Shown here in pieces: positions 1 to 6,138 of a DNA stretch of 9,502 bases. The notes beneath the pieces are model-generated. The model did no database searches. It was given only the letters and a program-made list of their open reading frames with translations, and was not told the origin of the DNA. A program made the position numbers and the translations under genes. This DNA comes from Elusimicrobiota bacterium (GTDB lineage: Bacteria > Elusimicrobiota > Elusimicrobia > UBA1565 > UBA9628). Positions within the stretch are counted from its first letter, which is position 1; each line of letters begins with the position of its first letter. The stretch covers positions 1-9,502 of the forward strand of contig JACQBB010000164.1 in NCBI GenBank assembly GCA_016194625.1, given 5' to 3'.

Positions 1-659
1 TCCAAGGGACGCTCGGCGGCGGCAAGTTCGAACAGTCCGTCCTGGCCGACGCGCGCCGTCTTCTGGCGGACGGGAAGGACGGCGCCACCTTGAAGGATTA
101 CGTGTTGTGCCGCGCGAACGGTCAGTGCTGCGGCGGAAAGACCAAAGTCTTGTTCGAGACGTGCCCCCGCCGGAAAGCCGTCCATATATTCGGAGCCGGT
201 CACGTCGGTCGAGCCGTGGCGTCGGTGCTGGACGGACTCGACCTCGAGGTGGCGGTCTATGACGCGCGCCCCGAATGGGCCGACCAGACCGCCTTCCCGG
301 CTTCGACCCACGTGCTGCGCGTCGACCCGCGGACGGTCGTCCCGGCCGCGAAGTACTCCGAGTCCGACGCGATCGTCGTGATGACCCACGACCACGACCT
401 CGACCTGGCCCTGATCGACGCGCTCCTCGACAAGCCCGTCGGCTTCCTGGGCGTCATCGGCTCCGAGCACAAGGCCCGCGTGTTCCGCGCGCGCTTGCCC
501 GCGCCGCGGCGCGCGCTGTGGGACGAGCGCGTGCAGTGCCCGATCGGCCGCAAGCTCCCGTCCAAGCGCCCCAAGGCCATCGCCGTCGGCGTGGCGGCGT
601 CCCTGCTCGAGCACTTCGTGTACCGCCGCGCCCCGGCCGCGCCGGCGCTCGCGCGATGA
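1..659 (+). CDS. xdhC: XdhC family xanthine dehydrogenase accessory protein, 5' end missing
   Basis: XdhC proteins bind molybdenum cofactor, help its sulfuration and insert it into xanthine dehydrogenase in the cytoplasm. The gene enters from outside the window; the first whole codon is at base 3 and the frame is open from there, so the TTG at 90 is not the start. Visible residues 2-7 (GTLGGG) and the later GQCCGG match the end of the XdhC N-terminal domain. A Rossmann domain follows, with the nucleotide-binding loop HIFGAGHVG, then VVMTHDHDLDL, GVIGSEHKARVF and a CPIG segment near the C terminus, all in the usual order. About 218 codons are present, and family members are usually 250-330 residues. 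The stop TGA overlaps the ATG of the next gene (ATGA), so the two are probably translationally coupled. The neighbours, a MocA-like cytidylyltransferase and allantoin genes, fit a role in maturing xanthine dehydrogenase. Confidence 0.9.
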   Translation, partial: QGTLGGGKFEQSVLADARRLLADGKDGATLKDYVLCRANGQCCGGKTKVLFETCPRRKAVHIFGAGHVGRAVASVLDGLDLEVAVYDARPEWADQTAFPASTHVLRVDPRTVVPAAKYSESDAIVVMTHDHDLDLALIDALLDKPVGFLGVIGSEHKARVFRARLPAPRRALWDERVQCPIGRKLPSKRPKAIAVGVAASLLEHFVYRRAPAAPALAR

Positions 660-1198
660 AGGGCGCGCGCGTCCTCCTGCTGGCCGCCGGAAACGGCAAA
701 CGCGCCGGCGGGCCGAAGGCCTGGAAGGAGTTCGCGGGGAAACCGCTCCTGCAGGACCATGTGGAGTTCTTCTCGCGACGGTTGGGTCCCGGAGCGTTGT
801 CGGTGGCCATCCAGCCGGAGTGGGCCGAGCGTTGTCGCGCCCTGTCGGGCGCGACGATCTGGGTCCCGGCGGATCCTGAAGCCGCCCCCATGGATTCGTT
901 GCAAAGACTCATCAAGGATTCACCCTCCACGCGTTCGTTCGTCCTGCACGTGGACATGCCCGTCTTCGACGTCTCGGTCTACGAGACGCTTTGGGCCGCG
1001 GACGGCGACGCCGTCGTGCCCATCTTCGACGGCCATCGCGGCCACCCGGTCCTGTTATCGCCGAACGCTTTGAACGAGATCTCCCGATTGGATCCGTCGA
1101 CGGCCCGCCTTGACGTGTGGCTGCGCGAGCGCCATTGCCTCGAGGTGCCGGTCCCGACCGACCTCATCTTCAAGAATCTGAATGGGAAGGACGCGTGA
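656..1198 (+). CDS. mocA: MocA-type molybdenum cofactor cytidylyltransferase (MobA-like NTP transferase)
   Basis: The predicted product joins CMP from CTP to molybdopterin, making the cytosine dinucleotide cofactor used by xanthine dehydrogenase-family enzymes. It is 180 residues, near the usual 190-200. Visible motifs are the N-terminal nucleotide-binding loop LAAGNGKRAGGPK (residues 9-21), the metal-binding HVDMP (98-102), GHRGHPVLLSP (126-136) typical of MocA/MobA proteins, and a C-terminal NLNGKD in place of the usual NINTPED. The ATG at 656 overlaps the xdhC stop; no clear Shine-Dalgarno is seen, so coupling to xdhC translation is likely. A longer open frame runs in from upstream, but it is the out-of-frame image of xdhC. 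The specificity (CTP rather than GTP) is inferred from the xdhC neighbour and the GHPV motif. Other MobA-like transferases cannot be fully excluded. Confidence 0.83.
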   Translation: MKGARVLLLAAGNGKRAGGPKAWKEFAGKPLLQDHVEFFSRRLGPGALSVAIQPEWAERCRALSGATIWVPADPEAAPMDSLQRLIKDSPSTRSFVLHVDMPVFDVSVYETLWAADGDAVVPIFDGHRGHPVLLSPNALNEISRLDPSTARLDVWLRERHCLEVPVPTDLIFKNLNGKDA

Positions 1199-2550
1199 TC
1201 GACCTCGCCATCCGCGGACGACGGATATATTCCAACGACGGGGTCGTTCCCGGCGCCGTTCTTATTCAGGAAGGTCGTATTTCAGCCGTTGTCGGACTTG
1301 ACGACATACCCAACGGCGTGCCGGTGCGGGACGCGGGCGACCTGGCGGTGATCCCCGCTCTGGTGGACACGCACGTCCACGTCAACGAGCCTGGGCGCAC
1401 GGAATGGGAGGGTTTCGTCACCGCCACTTCCGCCGCCGCCGCGGGCGGCGTCGGCACCATCGTGGACATGCCGCTGAACTGCTCGCCGGTCACCACCACG
1501 CGGGCGGCGCTCGAGACGAAGCTGGCGGCCGTCAAGGACGAGCTCGCCGTCGATTGCGCGTTCTGGGGCGGCCTGGTCCCCGGGAACCTGGAGGAGTTGG
1601 CCTCGCTCGCCGACGGCGGCGTGGTCGGCTTCAAGTGCTTCCTGACGCACTCGGGCCTGGACGAGTTCCCCAACGTGACGCGCGAAGACCTGGACGCCGC
1701 GATGCCCGTGATCCGCGACCTGGGCCTGCCGCTGATCGTCCACGCGGAGCTGGACCCGTGCGGGCCGTCCGCCGGGGACGCGCGCGACTACGCGACCTAT
1801 CTCGCCTCGCGCCCCGGCGACATGGAGCTGCGCGCAATCCGCCTGCTGATCGAGCTGTGCCGCAAGCACCGCGCGCGCACGCACATCGTGCACCTGTCCT
1901 GCGCCGAGGCCCTGCCCGAGATCGAGAAGGCGAAGGCCGAGGGCCTGCCGCTGAGCGTGGAGACCTGCCCGCATTACCTGACCTTCGCCGCCGAGGAGGT
2001 CGAGCGCGGCGCCACGCAGTTCAAGTGCGCGCCGCCGATCCGCTCCGCCGAGAACCGCGAGGCGCTGTGGCGCGGCCTGGGGCGCGGCGTCATCGATTTC
2101 GTCGTGTCCGACCACTCGCCGTGCGTTCCGGAGCTCAAGAAGCTGGAGGCCGGCGACTTCCTGGGCGCGTGGGGCGGCATCTCCGGCCTGCAGTTCACCT
2201 TGCCCGCCGTCTGGGGCGGGGCCAAGCGCCGCGGCTTCGCGCTGGAGGACGTGGTGCGCTGGTGCTCCGTGAACACCGCCGCGTTCGCCGGTCTGACGCA
2301 GAAGGGCGGCCTGGCCAAGGGCAAGGACGCGGACGTCGTCATCATCGACGACGCCGGGCTGAGCGACGTCGCGCCCGCCGTCGTCCGCCATCGCCACAAG
2401 CTCACGCCGTACTCCGGACTGCGCCTTCCGGGGGTCGTGGAAGCGACTTTCGTGCGCGGACTGCCCGTCTTCGAGCATGAGCGCCCCGCCGCCGACGCCC
2501 GCGGCCGCGCGCTGTTGAAAAGGAGCCTGTCATGGACTTCACCCAGCTGA
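1195..2550 (+). CDS. allB: Allantoinase
   Basis: Allantoinase hydrolyses (S)-allantoin to allantoate in the cytoplasm, using two metal ions in a TIM-barrel amidohydrolase fold. From the GTG at 1195 the protein has 451 residues, close to E. coli AllB (453). Expected metal ligands are all visible: H60 and H62 in DTHVHVNEPG, the carbamylated lysine K147 in GFKCF, H183 in LIVHAE, H233 in HIVHLS, and D306 in VSDHSP. Late motifs WGGISGLQ and GGLAKGKDADVVI are also typical. The GTG start was chosen because it overlaps the mocA stop (GTGA), gives the family N terminus MIDLAIRGRR, and has GGGAAGGA just upstream (spacing only 3 bases from AAGGA). An earlier in-frame start at 1117 would add residues that are mocA read out of frame. 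The last 19 bases overlap alc. No key residue is missing, so it should be active. Confidence 0.95.
   Translation: MIDLAIRGRRIYSNDGVVPGAVLIQEGRISAVVGLDDIPNGVPVRDAGDLAVIPALVDTHVHVNEPGRTEWEGFVTATSAAAAGGVGTIVDMPLNCSPVTTTRAALETKLAAVKDELAVDCAFWGGLVPGNLEELASLADGGVVGFKCFLTHSGLDEFPNVTREDLDAAMPVIRDLGLPLIVHAELDPCGPSAGDARDYATYLASRPGDMELRAIRLLIELCRKHRARTHIVHLSCAEALPEIEKAKAEGLPLSVETCPHYLTFAAEEVERGATQFKCAPPIRSAENREALWRGLGRGVIDFVVSDHSPCVPELKKLEAGDFLGAWGGISGLQFTLPAVWGGAKRRGFALEDVVRWCSVNTAAFAGLTQKGGLAKGKDADVVIIDDAGLSDVAPAVVRHRHKLTPYSGLRLPGVVEATFVRGLPVFEHERPAADARGRALLKRSLSWTSPS
2520..2525 (+). promoter_or_regulatory. Shine-Dalgarno of allantoicase
   Basis: AAGGAG lies 6 bases before the ATG at 2532, inside the 3' end of allB. 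It is the strongest ribosome binding site of the + operon and fixes the alc start, so allantoicase can initiate on its own although its start lies inside allB. Confidence 0.75.
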
Positions 2551-3770
2551 TCGACCTGGCGGCCGCCCGCACCGGCGGCAAGGCCGTCGAGTGCAACGAC
2601 CAGTTCTTCGCGCCGATGAGCAACCTGCTCAAGGCGGAGAAAGCCCTCTGGATCGCCGACAAGTACACGGACAGGGGGAAGTGGATGGACGGCTGGGAGA
2701 CGCGCCGCCGCCGCACGCCCGGCTTCGACTGGTGCGTGATCGAGCTCGGCCTGCGCGGCGTGATCCGCGGCGTGAACGTCGACACCGCCTACTTCACCGG
2801 CAACTTCCCGTCGCACGCGAGCCTGGAGGCCCGCGACGGCTCCGGCCCGTGGGTCGAGATCCTGCCCAAGTCCGCGCTGAAGGGCGGCTGCGACAACCTG
2901 TTCGGGATATCCAGCGACCAGGCCTTCACCCATGTCCGATTGAACGTCTTCCCCGACGGCGGCGTCGCGCGCCTGCGCGTGTTCGGCGAGGTCATCCCCG
3001 ACTGGGCCAAGAAGCCCAAGAAGACGCTCGTGGACCTGCTGGCCGTCGAGAACGGCGGCCTGCCCCTGCTGTCGAGCGACCAGTACTATTCGCACCCGCA
3101 GAACCTGACCATGCCCGGCCGCGCCAAGAACATGGGCGACGGCTGGGAGACCAAGCGCCGCCGCGGCCCCGGCCACGACTGGGTGATCCTGAAGCTGGGC
3201 GCGCCCGGCACGATCCGCCGGATCGAGGTGGACACCAACCACTTCAAGGGCAACTACCCCGACACCTGCATGATCGAGGGCGTGCACATGCCCGGCGCCA
3301 CGCCCGAGCGCCTGAACGACGTGTTCACGAGCTGGGTGCCCCTCCCGCCTCCGACCAAGCGCACGGCGCACGCCGGCCCCGAGTTCCAGTACCCCGTCGC
3401 GGCCCACGGCCCCGTCACGCACGTGCGGCTGAACATCTACCCCGACGGCGGCTGTTCGCCGCCGCCGACTCCGCGTGGACGCCGACGAAGGAGAAGGACT
3501 GGCTGGAGGCCTTCTCCCACCACCCGCGCATCGGCGGCAAGGACGCCCTGCGCGAGAGGTTCGCGGCGACGAAGGACTGGTCGCGCGGCGAGCAGGCGTC
3601 GGTCGCCGGCGCGGACGAGGCGACGCTGGACGCGCTCGCGCGCGGCAACGCCGACTACGAGGCGAAGTTCGGCTTCATCTTCATCGTCTGCGCGACGGGG
3701 AAGACGGCCGCCGAGATGCTGGAGCTGCTGGACGCGCGCCTTCCCAACGACCGGCGCGCCGAACTGCTGA
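2532..3770 (+). CDS. alc: Allantoicase, C terminus lost by a frame-changing junction
   Basis: Allantoicase cleaves allantoate to ureidoglycolate and urea. The fold is two similar beta-sandwich repeats, both visible. Repeat 1 (about residues 15-153) has MDGWETRRRRTPGFDW, VDTAYFTGNFP and HVRLNVFPDGGVARLRVFG. Repeat 2 (about 180-307) has MGDGWETKRRRGPGHDW, VDTNHFKGNYP and HVRLNIYPDGG. Homology ends at residue 307 (base 3452), right after PDGG, where repeat 1 continues VARLRVFG. From there the open frame runs 105 codons to the TGA at 3768 as an Arg/Ser/Pro-rich string, which is uraD coding DNA read in the wrong frame. The family is about 330-340 residues, so I estimate some 15-25 native C-terminal residues are gone. 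It has a good Shine-Dalgarno and a 19-base overlap with allB. As written, the product is a 412-residue protein with a nonsense tail, possibly unstable. The gene identity is certain; its integrity is doubtful. Confidence 0.88.
   Translation: MDFTQLIDLAAARTGGKAVECNDQFFAPMSNLLKAEKALWIADKYTDRGKWMDGWETRRRRTPGFDWCVIELGLRGVIRGVNVDTAYFTGNFPSHASLEARDGSGPWVEILPKSALKGGCDNLFGISSDQAFTHVRLNVFPDGGVARLRVFGEVIPDWAKKPKKTLVDLLAVENGGLPLLSSDQYYSHPQNLTMPGRAKNMGDGWETKRRRGPGHDWVILKLGAPGTIRRIEVDTNHFKGNYPDTCMIEGVHMPGATPERLNDVFTSWVPLPPPTKRTAHAGPEFQYPVAAHGPVTHVRLNIYPDGGCSPPPTPRGRRRRRRTGWRPSPTTRASAARTPCARGSRRRRTGRAASRRRSPARTRRRWTRSRAATPTTRRSSASSSSSARRGRRPPRCWSCWTRAFPTTGAPNC
3446..3464. repeat. Perfect GC hairpin at the alc/uraD junction
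   Basis: CGGCGGC and GCCGCCG form a perfect 7-bp inverted repeat around the 5-base loop TGTTC. The point where homology changes from allantoicase to OHCU decarboxylase (3452) is the last base of the left arm. Such stems favour deletion during replication and drop-outs in sequencing or assembly, so the hairpin may explain the junction. It is not placed like a programmed-frameshift signal, because no slippery heptamer precedes it. Confidence 0.6.
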
Positions 3771-3829
3771 ACGCCGCGCACGAGCAGGCCAAGATCACCA
3801 AGATCCGACTGGAGAAACTCCTCTCATGA
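3452..3829 (+). pseudogene. uraD: OHCU decarboxylase remnant lacking its N-terminal third
   Basis: OHCU decarboxylase converts 2-oxo-4-hydroxy-4-carboxy-5-ureidoimidazoline to (S)-allantoin, the step after HIU hydrolase. The visible 125 residues start at LFAAADSAW and contain the catalytic-histidine motif HPRIG (residues 24-28), the conserved SRGEQ (44-48), NADYEAKFGFIF, and a typical C terminus with ITKIRLEKLL. Full family members are about 160-170 residues, so roughly the first 45-55 are missing. No usable ATG, GTG or TTG lies near the start of the homology; the frame simply continues upstream as out-of-frame alc. The remnant is in the -1 frame relative to alc, so it could be made only by a frameshift from allantoicase. 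The stop overlaps the uraH ATG. Either a real deletion inactivated uraD, or about 200 bases were lost in assembly. A natural alc-uraD fusion with an indel error is a third option, but the missing residues on both sides argue against a simple indel. Confidence 0.8.
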
Positions 3830-4158
3830 GCCACCTGACCACCCACGTGCTGGACACCGCGCTCGGCCGCCCGGCGGCCGGAGTGCCGCTGCTGCTGGCC
3901 AAGTCGTCCGGGAAGGGCTGGACCGCCGTCGGCCGCGGCGTCACCGACGCCGACGGCCGCTGCAAGGGCCTGCTCAAGGGCGCGCTGAGGAAAGGCACCT
4001 ACCGCCTGACCTTCGGCACCGCGGCGTATTTCAAGAAGACGCGGCAGGCCGGCTTCTATCCGTCCGTCTCCGTGGTCTTCGCGGTGCGCGACGCGCGCCA
4101 CCACCACGTGCCCCTGCTGCTCAGCCCCTGGGGCTACTCGACCTACCGCGGCAGCTAG
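3826..4158 (+). CDS. uraH: 5-hydroxyisourate hydrolase (transthyretin-like)
   Basis: HIU hydrolase opens 5-hydroxyisourate, the product of urate oxidation, to OHCU. The 110-residue protein is normal length and has both family signatures: LTTHVLDTALGRPAAGVP at the N terminus (H7 is the expected catalytic histidine) and HHHVPLLLSPWGYSTYRGS at the C terminus, ending in the diagnostic YRGS. R45 in DADGRC matches the conserved arginine. There is no signal peptide, so a cytoplasmic tetramer is expected. The ATG overlaps the uraD stop (ATGA), with only a weak GGAG 11 bases upstream, so its translation probably depends on ribosomes finishing uraD. If uraD is really broken, uraH expression may also drop. 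Its stop interlocks with that of the convergent gene on CTAG. It is the last gene of the + operon. Confidence 0.96.
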   Translation: MSHLTTHVLDTALGRPAAGVPLLLAKSSGKGWTAVGRGVTDADGRCKGLLKGALRKGTYRLTFGTAAYFKKTRQAGFYPSVSVVFAVRDARHHHVPLLLSPWGYSTYRGS

Positions 4159-5687
4159 GCCGTCGTGGTCGGACCGCCGCCGATCGGCGGCGGCTCCTTG
4201 CCGGTCGGCGGGGCGGGCGGCGCCGGGGGCGCGGGCGGGAGCGGCTCGCCCTGGCCCGGCAGCAGCGAGTACAGCTCGCGGCCGAGGCCCCACAGCACCA
4301 GGCCGAAGCCCGCCGCGCCCATCACGCCGAACACGGGCGCAAGCCACGTGCCCGTCGTGGCCAAGGCCATGCCGGTCATCAGCGCCTGCAGGACGTAGCC
4401 CTTGCCCATCGTCGCCGGGCCCGCCATCGGCGAGCGGCCGGGCTTGAACACGGCGGTGTAGACCGCGGTCGCCACGCCGGTGACCGTCATCGCGCCGAGC
4501 GCGAGCGTCGTCAGCAGCGGCGGCGCGACGAAGCCGGCCGCCACGCCCAGGCTGATGCCCATCGCGGCGGCGACGGCGGGGAACGCGCCGACGATGCGGT
4601 CGGCGGAGGTGGTCGCCAAGTCCTTGAACTTGCCCTGGAACGCCGTGCGGCCCAGCGCCGCGGTGACGATCGCCGCCGACAGCGGCTGGATGCCCGCGCC
4701 GGTGCCGCCCATGAACGCCAGGTTGGTCACGTCGAAGATCATGTAGACGGCGGAGGCGCCGAGCGCGCCGTAGCGCAGCACGGAGCCGAAGATCTCGGCC
4801 GACGAGGCCTCGGAGCCGTCCTTCGGCCGCGCGGCGGCCATCCCGTAGATCGCGCCGGCGATGCCGCCGACGACGGCGGCGGCGGGGCGCAGGGCGGCCA
4901 GGATCGCGAGCGTGCCGCCCACCGACATCGTCACCGGCGCGGCGGCGGTCTGCGCGAGGGCGACGGCGGGGGTGAAGAGCATCAGCGCCAGCGCGAGCGC
5001 GATCTTCCAGCCGAGGGAGAGGCCGGCCGAGCGGCGCGCGGGCGTCGCGGCGGCGGGGACGGAGGCCGGCGCGGCCTTCGGCGCGGCGGCGACGGGGGCC
5101 AGCGGCTTCGGCGCGGAGGCGGAGCCGGCGACGGGATCGGACACGGACGCGGAGCGCGCGGCGGCGCCGTCGAAGGTCTTGTCGAGCTTCGCGCGGCTGG
5201 AGCGCCAGTCCACGGGTTCGACGGCGGGCTCGAACGACGAGAGCGGGACGAGGTTGCGGCCGCGCGGGCCGTCGTGGACCATCTGGTCGCCGGTGCCCAG
5301 GCGCGGGTCGCCGTACCAGCGCTCGCCGGGATGGATCGGCTCCTGCAGCGGCGTCGGCCCGTCGCCGGCGGCGGGCAAGCGGTTCGGCAGGGCGGCGGCC
5401 TTCGGCGCGGCGGCGAGCGGCGCGGCCGCGACGGCGGCCTTCGGCGCGGCGATCGAGGCGGCGGGGGCGGCGGTCAGGGCCGACGGGGCGAGGGCGGTCG
5501 GGAGCGCCGTCAGGCCGGCGGGAGCCACGCCGACGGACACGCGCGACACCGCGGCGGCGGCGGCGCCCGACGGGGCGGGCGCGACGCGGACGGCGGAGGC
5601 GGCCTCGGTGAACTGAGCGGCGGCGGGGACTGCGGCGAGCAGGGCCGCGGCGACGGCGCAGGCGGCGAAAAGTCGGGTACGCGTCAT
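4155..5687 (-). CDS. Exported Ala/Pro-rich multi-span membrane protein of unknown function
   Basis: I do not recognise a named family. The 510-residue protein has a clear signal peptide (RTRLF charged start, hydrophobic core, likely cleavage after AAA at 24). An Ala/Pro-rich low-complexity stretch follows (about 25-105), then a more ordinary island at 112-176 (PIHPGERWYGDP, DGPRGRNLVPLSSFEPAVEP), then another Ala/Pro stretch (190-218). Residues 226-246 look like a second signal peptide (KIALALALMLFTPAVALAQ). Several hydrophobic segments fill 255-476, rich in Ala and Gly, and the tail (480-510) is Pro-rich. This suggests an envelope protein with a periplasmic N-terminal part and a membrane C-terminal part. 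The ATG has AGGGAG 5 bases upstream and a likely promoter. It converges on uraH, shares four bases with it, and has no obvious link to purine metabolism. GC-rich repeats make long open frames on the other strand here, but only this frame gives a signal peptide and membrane pattern. Confidence 0.75.
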   Translation of the reverse strand: MTRTRLFAACAVAAALLAAVPAAAQFTEAASAVRVAPAPSGAAAAAVSRVSVGVAPAGLTALPTALAPSALTAAPAASIAAPKAAVAAAPLAAAPKAAALPNRLPAAGDGPTPLQEPIHPGERWYGDPRLGTGDQMVHDGPRGRNLVPLSSFEPAVEPVDWRSSRAKLDKTFDGAAARSASVSDPVAGSASAPKPLAPVAAAPKAAPASVPAAATPARRSAGLSLGWKIALALALMLFTPAVALAQTAAAPVTMSVGGTLAILAALRPAAAVVGGIAGAIYGMAAARPKDGSEASSAEIFGSVLRYGALGASAVYMIFDVTNLAFMGGTGAGIQPLSAAIVTAALGRTAFQGKFKDLATTSADRIVGAFPAVAAAMGISLGVAAGFVAPPLLTTLALGAMTVTGVATAVYTAVFKPGRSPMAGPATMGKGYVLQALMTGMALATTGTWLAPVFGVMGAAGFGLVLWGLGRELYSLLPGQGEPLPPAPPAPPAPPTGKEPPPIGGGPTTTA

Positions 5688-5692
5688 GATGG

Positions 5693-5724
5693 CTCCCTGG
5701 GCGGACGAAGCGCCCTCGACTATA
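5693..5724 (-). promoter_or_regulatory. Likely promoter and ribosome binding site of the exported protein gene
   Basis: On the - strand, TATAGT (5724-5719) is a good -10 element in one of the few AT-rich islands of the window (about 5719-5735). It would start transcription near 5712. AGGGAG (5698-5693) is a Shine-Dalgarno 5 bases before the ATG at 5687. No convincing -35 hexamer lies 16-18 bases upstream, so the promoter may need an activator or a non-housekeeping sigma factor. Confidence 0.4.
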
Positions 5725-5789
5725 TCGTAAAGGAAACGCCGTTCCGGCGCGTGGGGCCGATGACCCCTTCCTCGGCGGTGAAGGACCTA

Positions 5790-5808
5790 CTCCGGACCGG
5801 GTCCGGAG
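5790..5808. repeat. Perfect palindrome in the 5688-5820 intergenic region
   Basis: CTCCGGACC and GGTCCGGAG are perfect 9-base inverted arms around a single G. The palindrome sits 13 bases beyond the stop of the small - strand gene and about 65 bases upstream of the -10 of the exported protein gene. It could be a transcription-factor operator or the hairpin of a terminator for the small gene. No T-run follows on either strand, so a classical intrinsic terminator is not supported. Confidence 0.5.
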
Positions 5809-5820
5809 ACCGGGGGCGGG

Positions 5821-6048
5821 TCAGGCGCGTCCTTCGGGGGGGAGCGGCACGGGCGTGCGGACCTGCGCCGCGAGGTACATCGCCTGGGCGCGGGAGATGA
5901 GGCGCCAGAAGCCGTCGCGCGACAGGCGCGCCGAGACCTCCGGGCGCTCCATGTCCTTGACGAACGCGTCGACGTAGTCGAGGCGGCGCTGCTCGAACAG
6001 GTCGCGCGGCCGCGCGCGGCCGGGCGCCTCGACGGGCTTCACTCTCAT
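5821..6048 (-). CDS. Small conserved-looking hypothetical protein
   Basis: This 75-residue gene matches no family I recognise. Third codon positions are almost all G or C (exceptions AGA, GAA and GGA near the ends), as in the real genes around it, and the composition is balanced rather than the Arg/Pro/Gly-rich mix of shadow frames. The protein is basic and probably helical (RDLFEQRRLDYVDAFVKDME, then SRDGFWRLISRAQAMYLAAQ), with no signal peptide or membrane span, so it is likely cytoplasmic. It starts at ATG with no good Shine-Dalgarno. A run of seven G (5836-5842) lies a few codons before the stop, so the exact C terminus is sensitive to a homopolymer error. It stands alone between two intergenic gaps, in the same direction as its neighbours. 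Confidence 0.55.
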   Translation of the reverse strand: MRVKPVEAPGRARPRDLFEQRRLDYVDAFVKDMERPEVSARLSRDGFWRLISRAQAMYLAAQVRTPVPLPPEGRA

Positions 6049-6087
6049 GCGGATAGGGTAGCCCCCGGCCGCCCGGACGCCCAGGAG

Positions 6088-6117
6088 CCTTGGACCCGGC
6101 GGCGGCTGGGTCTTAGG
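6088..6117. repeat. Imperfect inverted repeat between the small gene and the membrane protein gene
   Basis: CCTTGGACCC and GGGTCTTAGG pair over 10 positions with one mismatch and one G-U when read as + strand RNA, around a 10-base GC-rich loop. It lies in the 90-base gap downstream of the leftward membrane protein gene. It pairs less well as - strand RNA and has no T-run, so its use as a terminator there is doubtful. Confidence 0.25.
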
Positions 6118-6138
6118 ACCTCGCCTTGCGCCGCCGCC

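Noticed and set aside
182..192. ATATATT as a possible -10 box (also at 1224-1231)
   Set aside because: Both lie inside coding sequence (the HIF segment of xdhC and the RIYSN segment of allB), with no partner -35 and no gene start at the right distance.
1282..2478. Long open frame on the - strand across allantoinase (398 codons)
   Set aside because: It is antisense to a gene with all its catalytic residues, and its product is rich in Arg, Gly, Ala and His with no motif. High GC removes stops from such frames.
1974..3422. 482-codon - strand frame across allB and alc
   Set aside because: It spans two well-identified genes on the other strand and shows no domain or plausible start signal; a GC artefact.
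3440..3470. Programmed -1 frameshift making an allantoicase-OHCU decarboxylase fusion
   Set aside because: No slippery heptamer precedes the shift, the hairpin lies on the site rather than a few bases after it, and residues are missing from both proteins, which a frameshift would not explain.
5274..5900. + strand frame through the signal peptide region and the intergenic gap
   Set aside because: Gly/Arg-rich repeats of the Ala/Pro-coding DNA; the part starting at 5760 (46 codons) lacks a ribosome binding site and ordinary composition.
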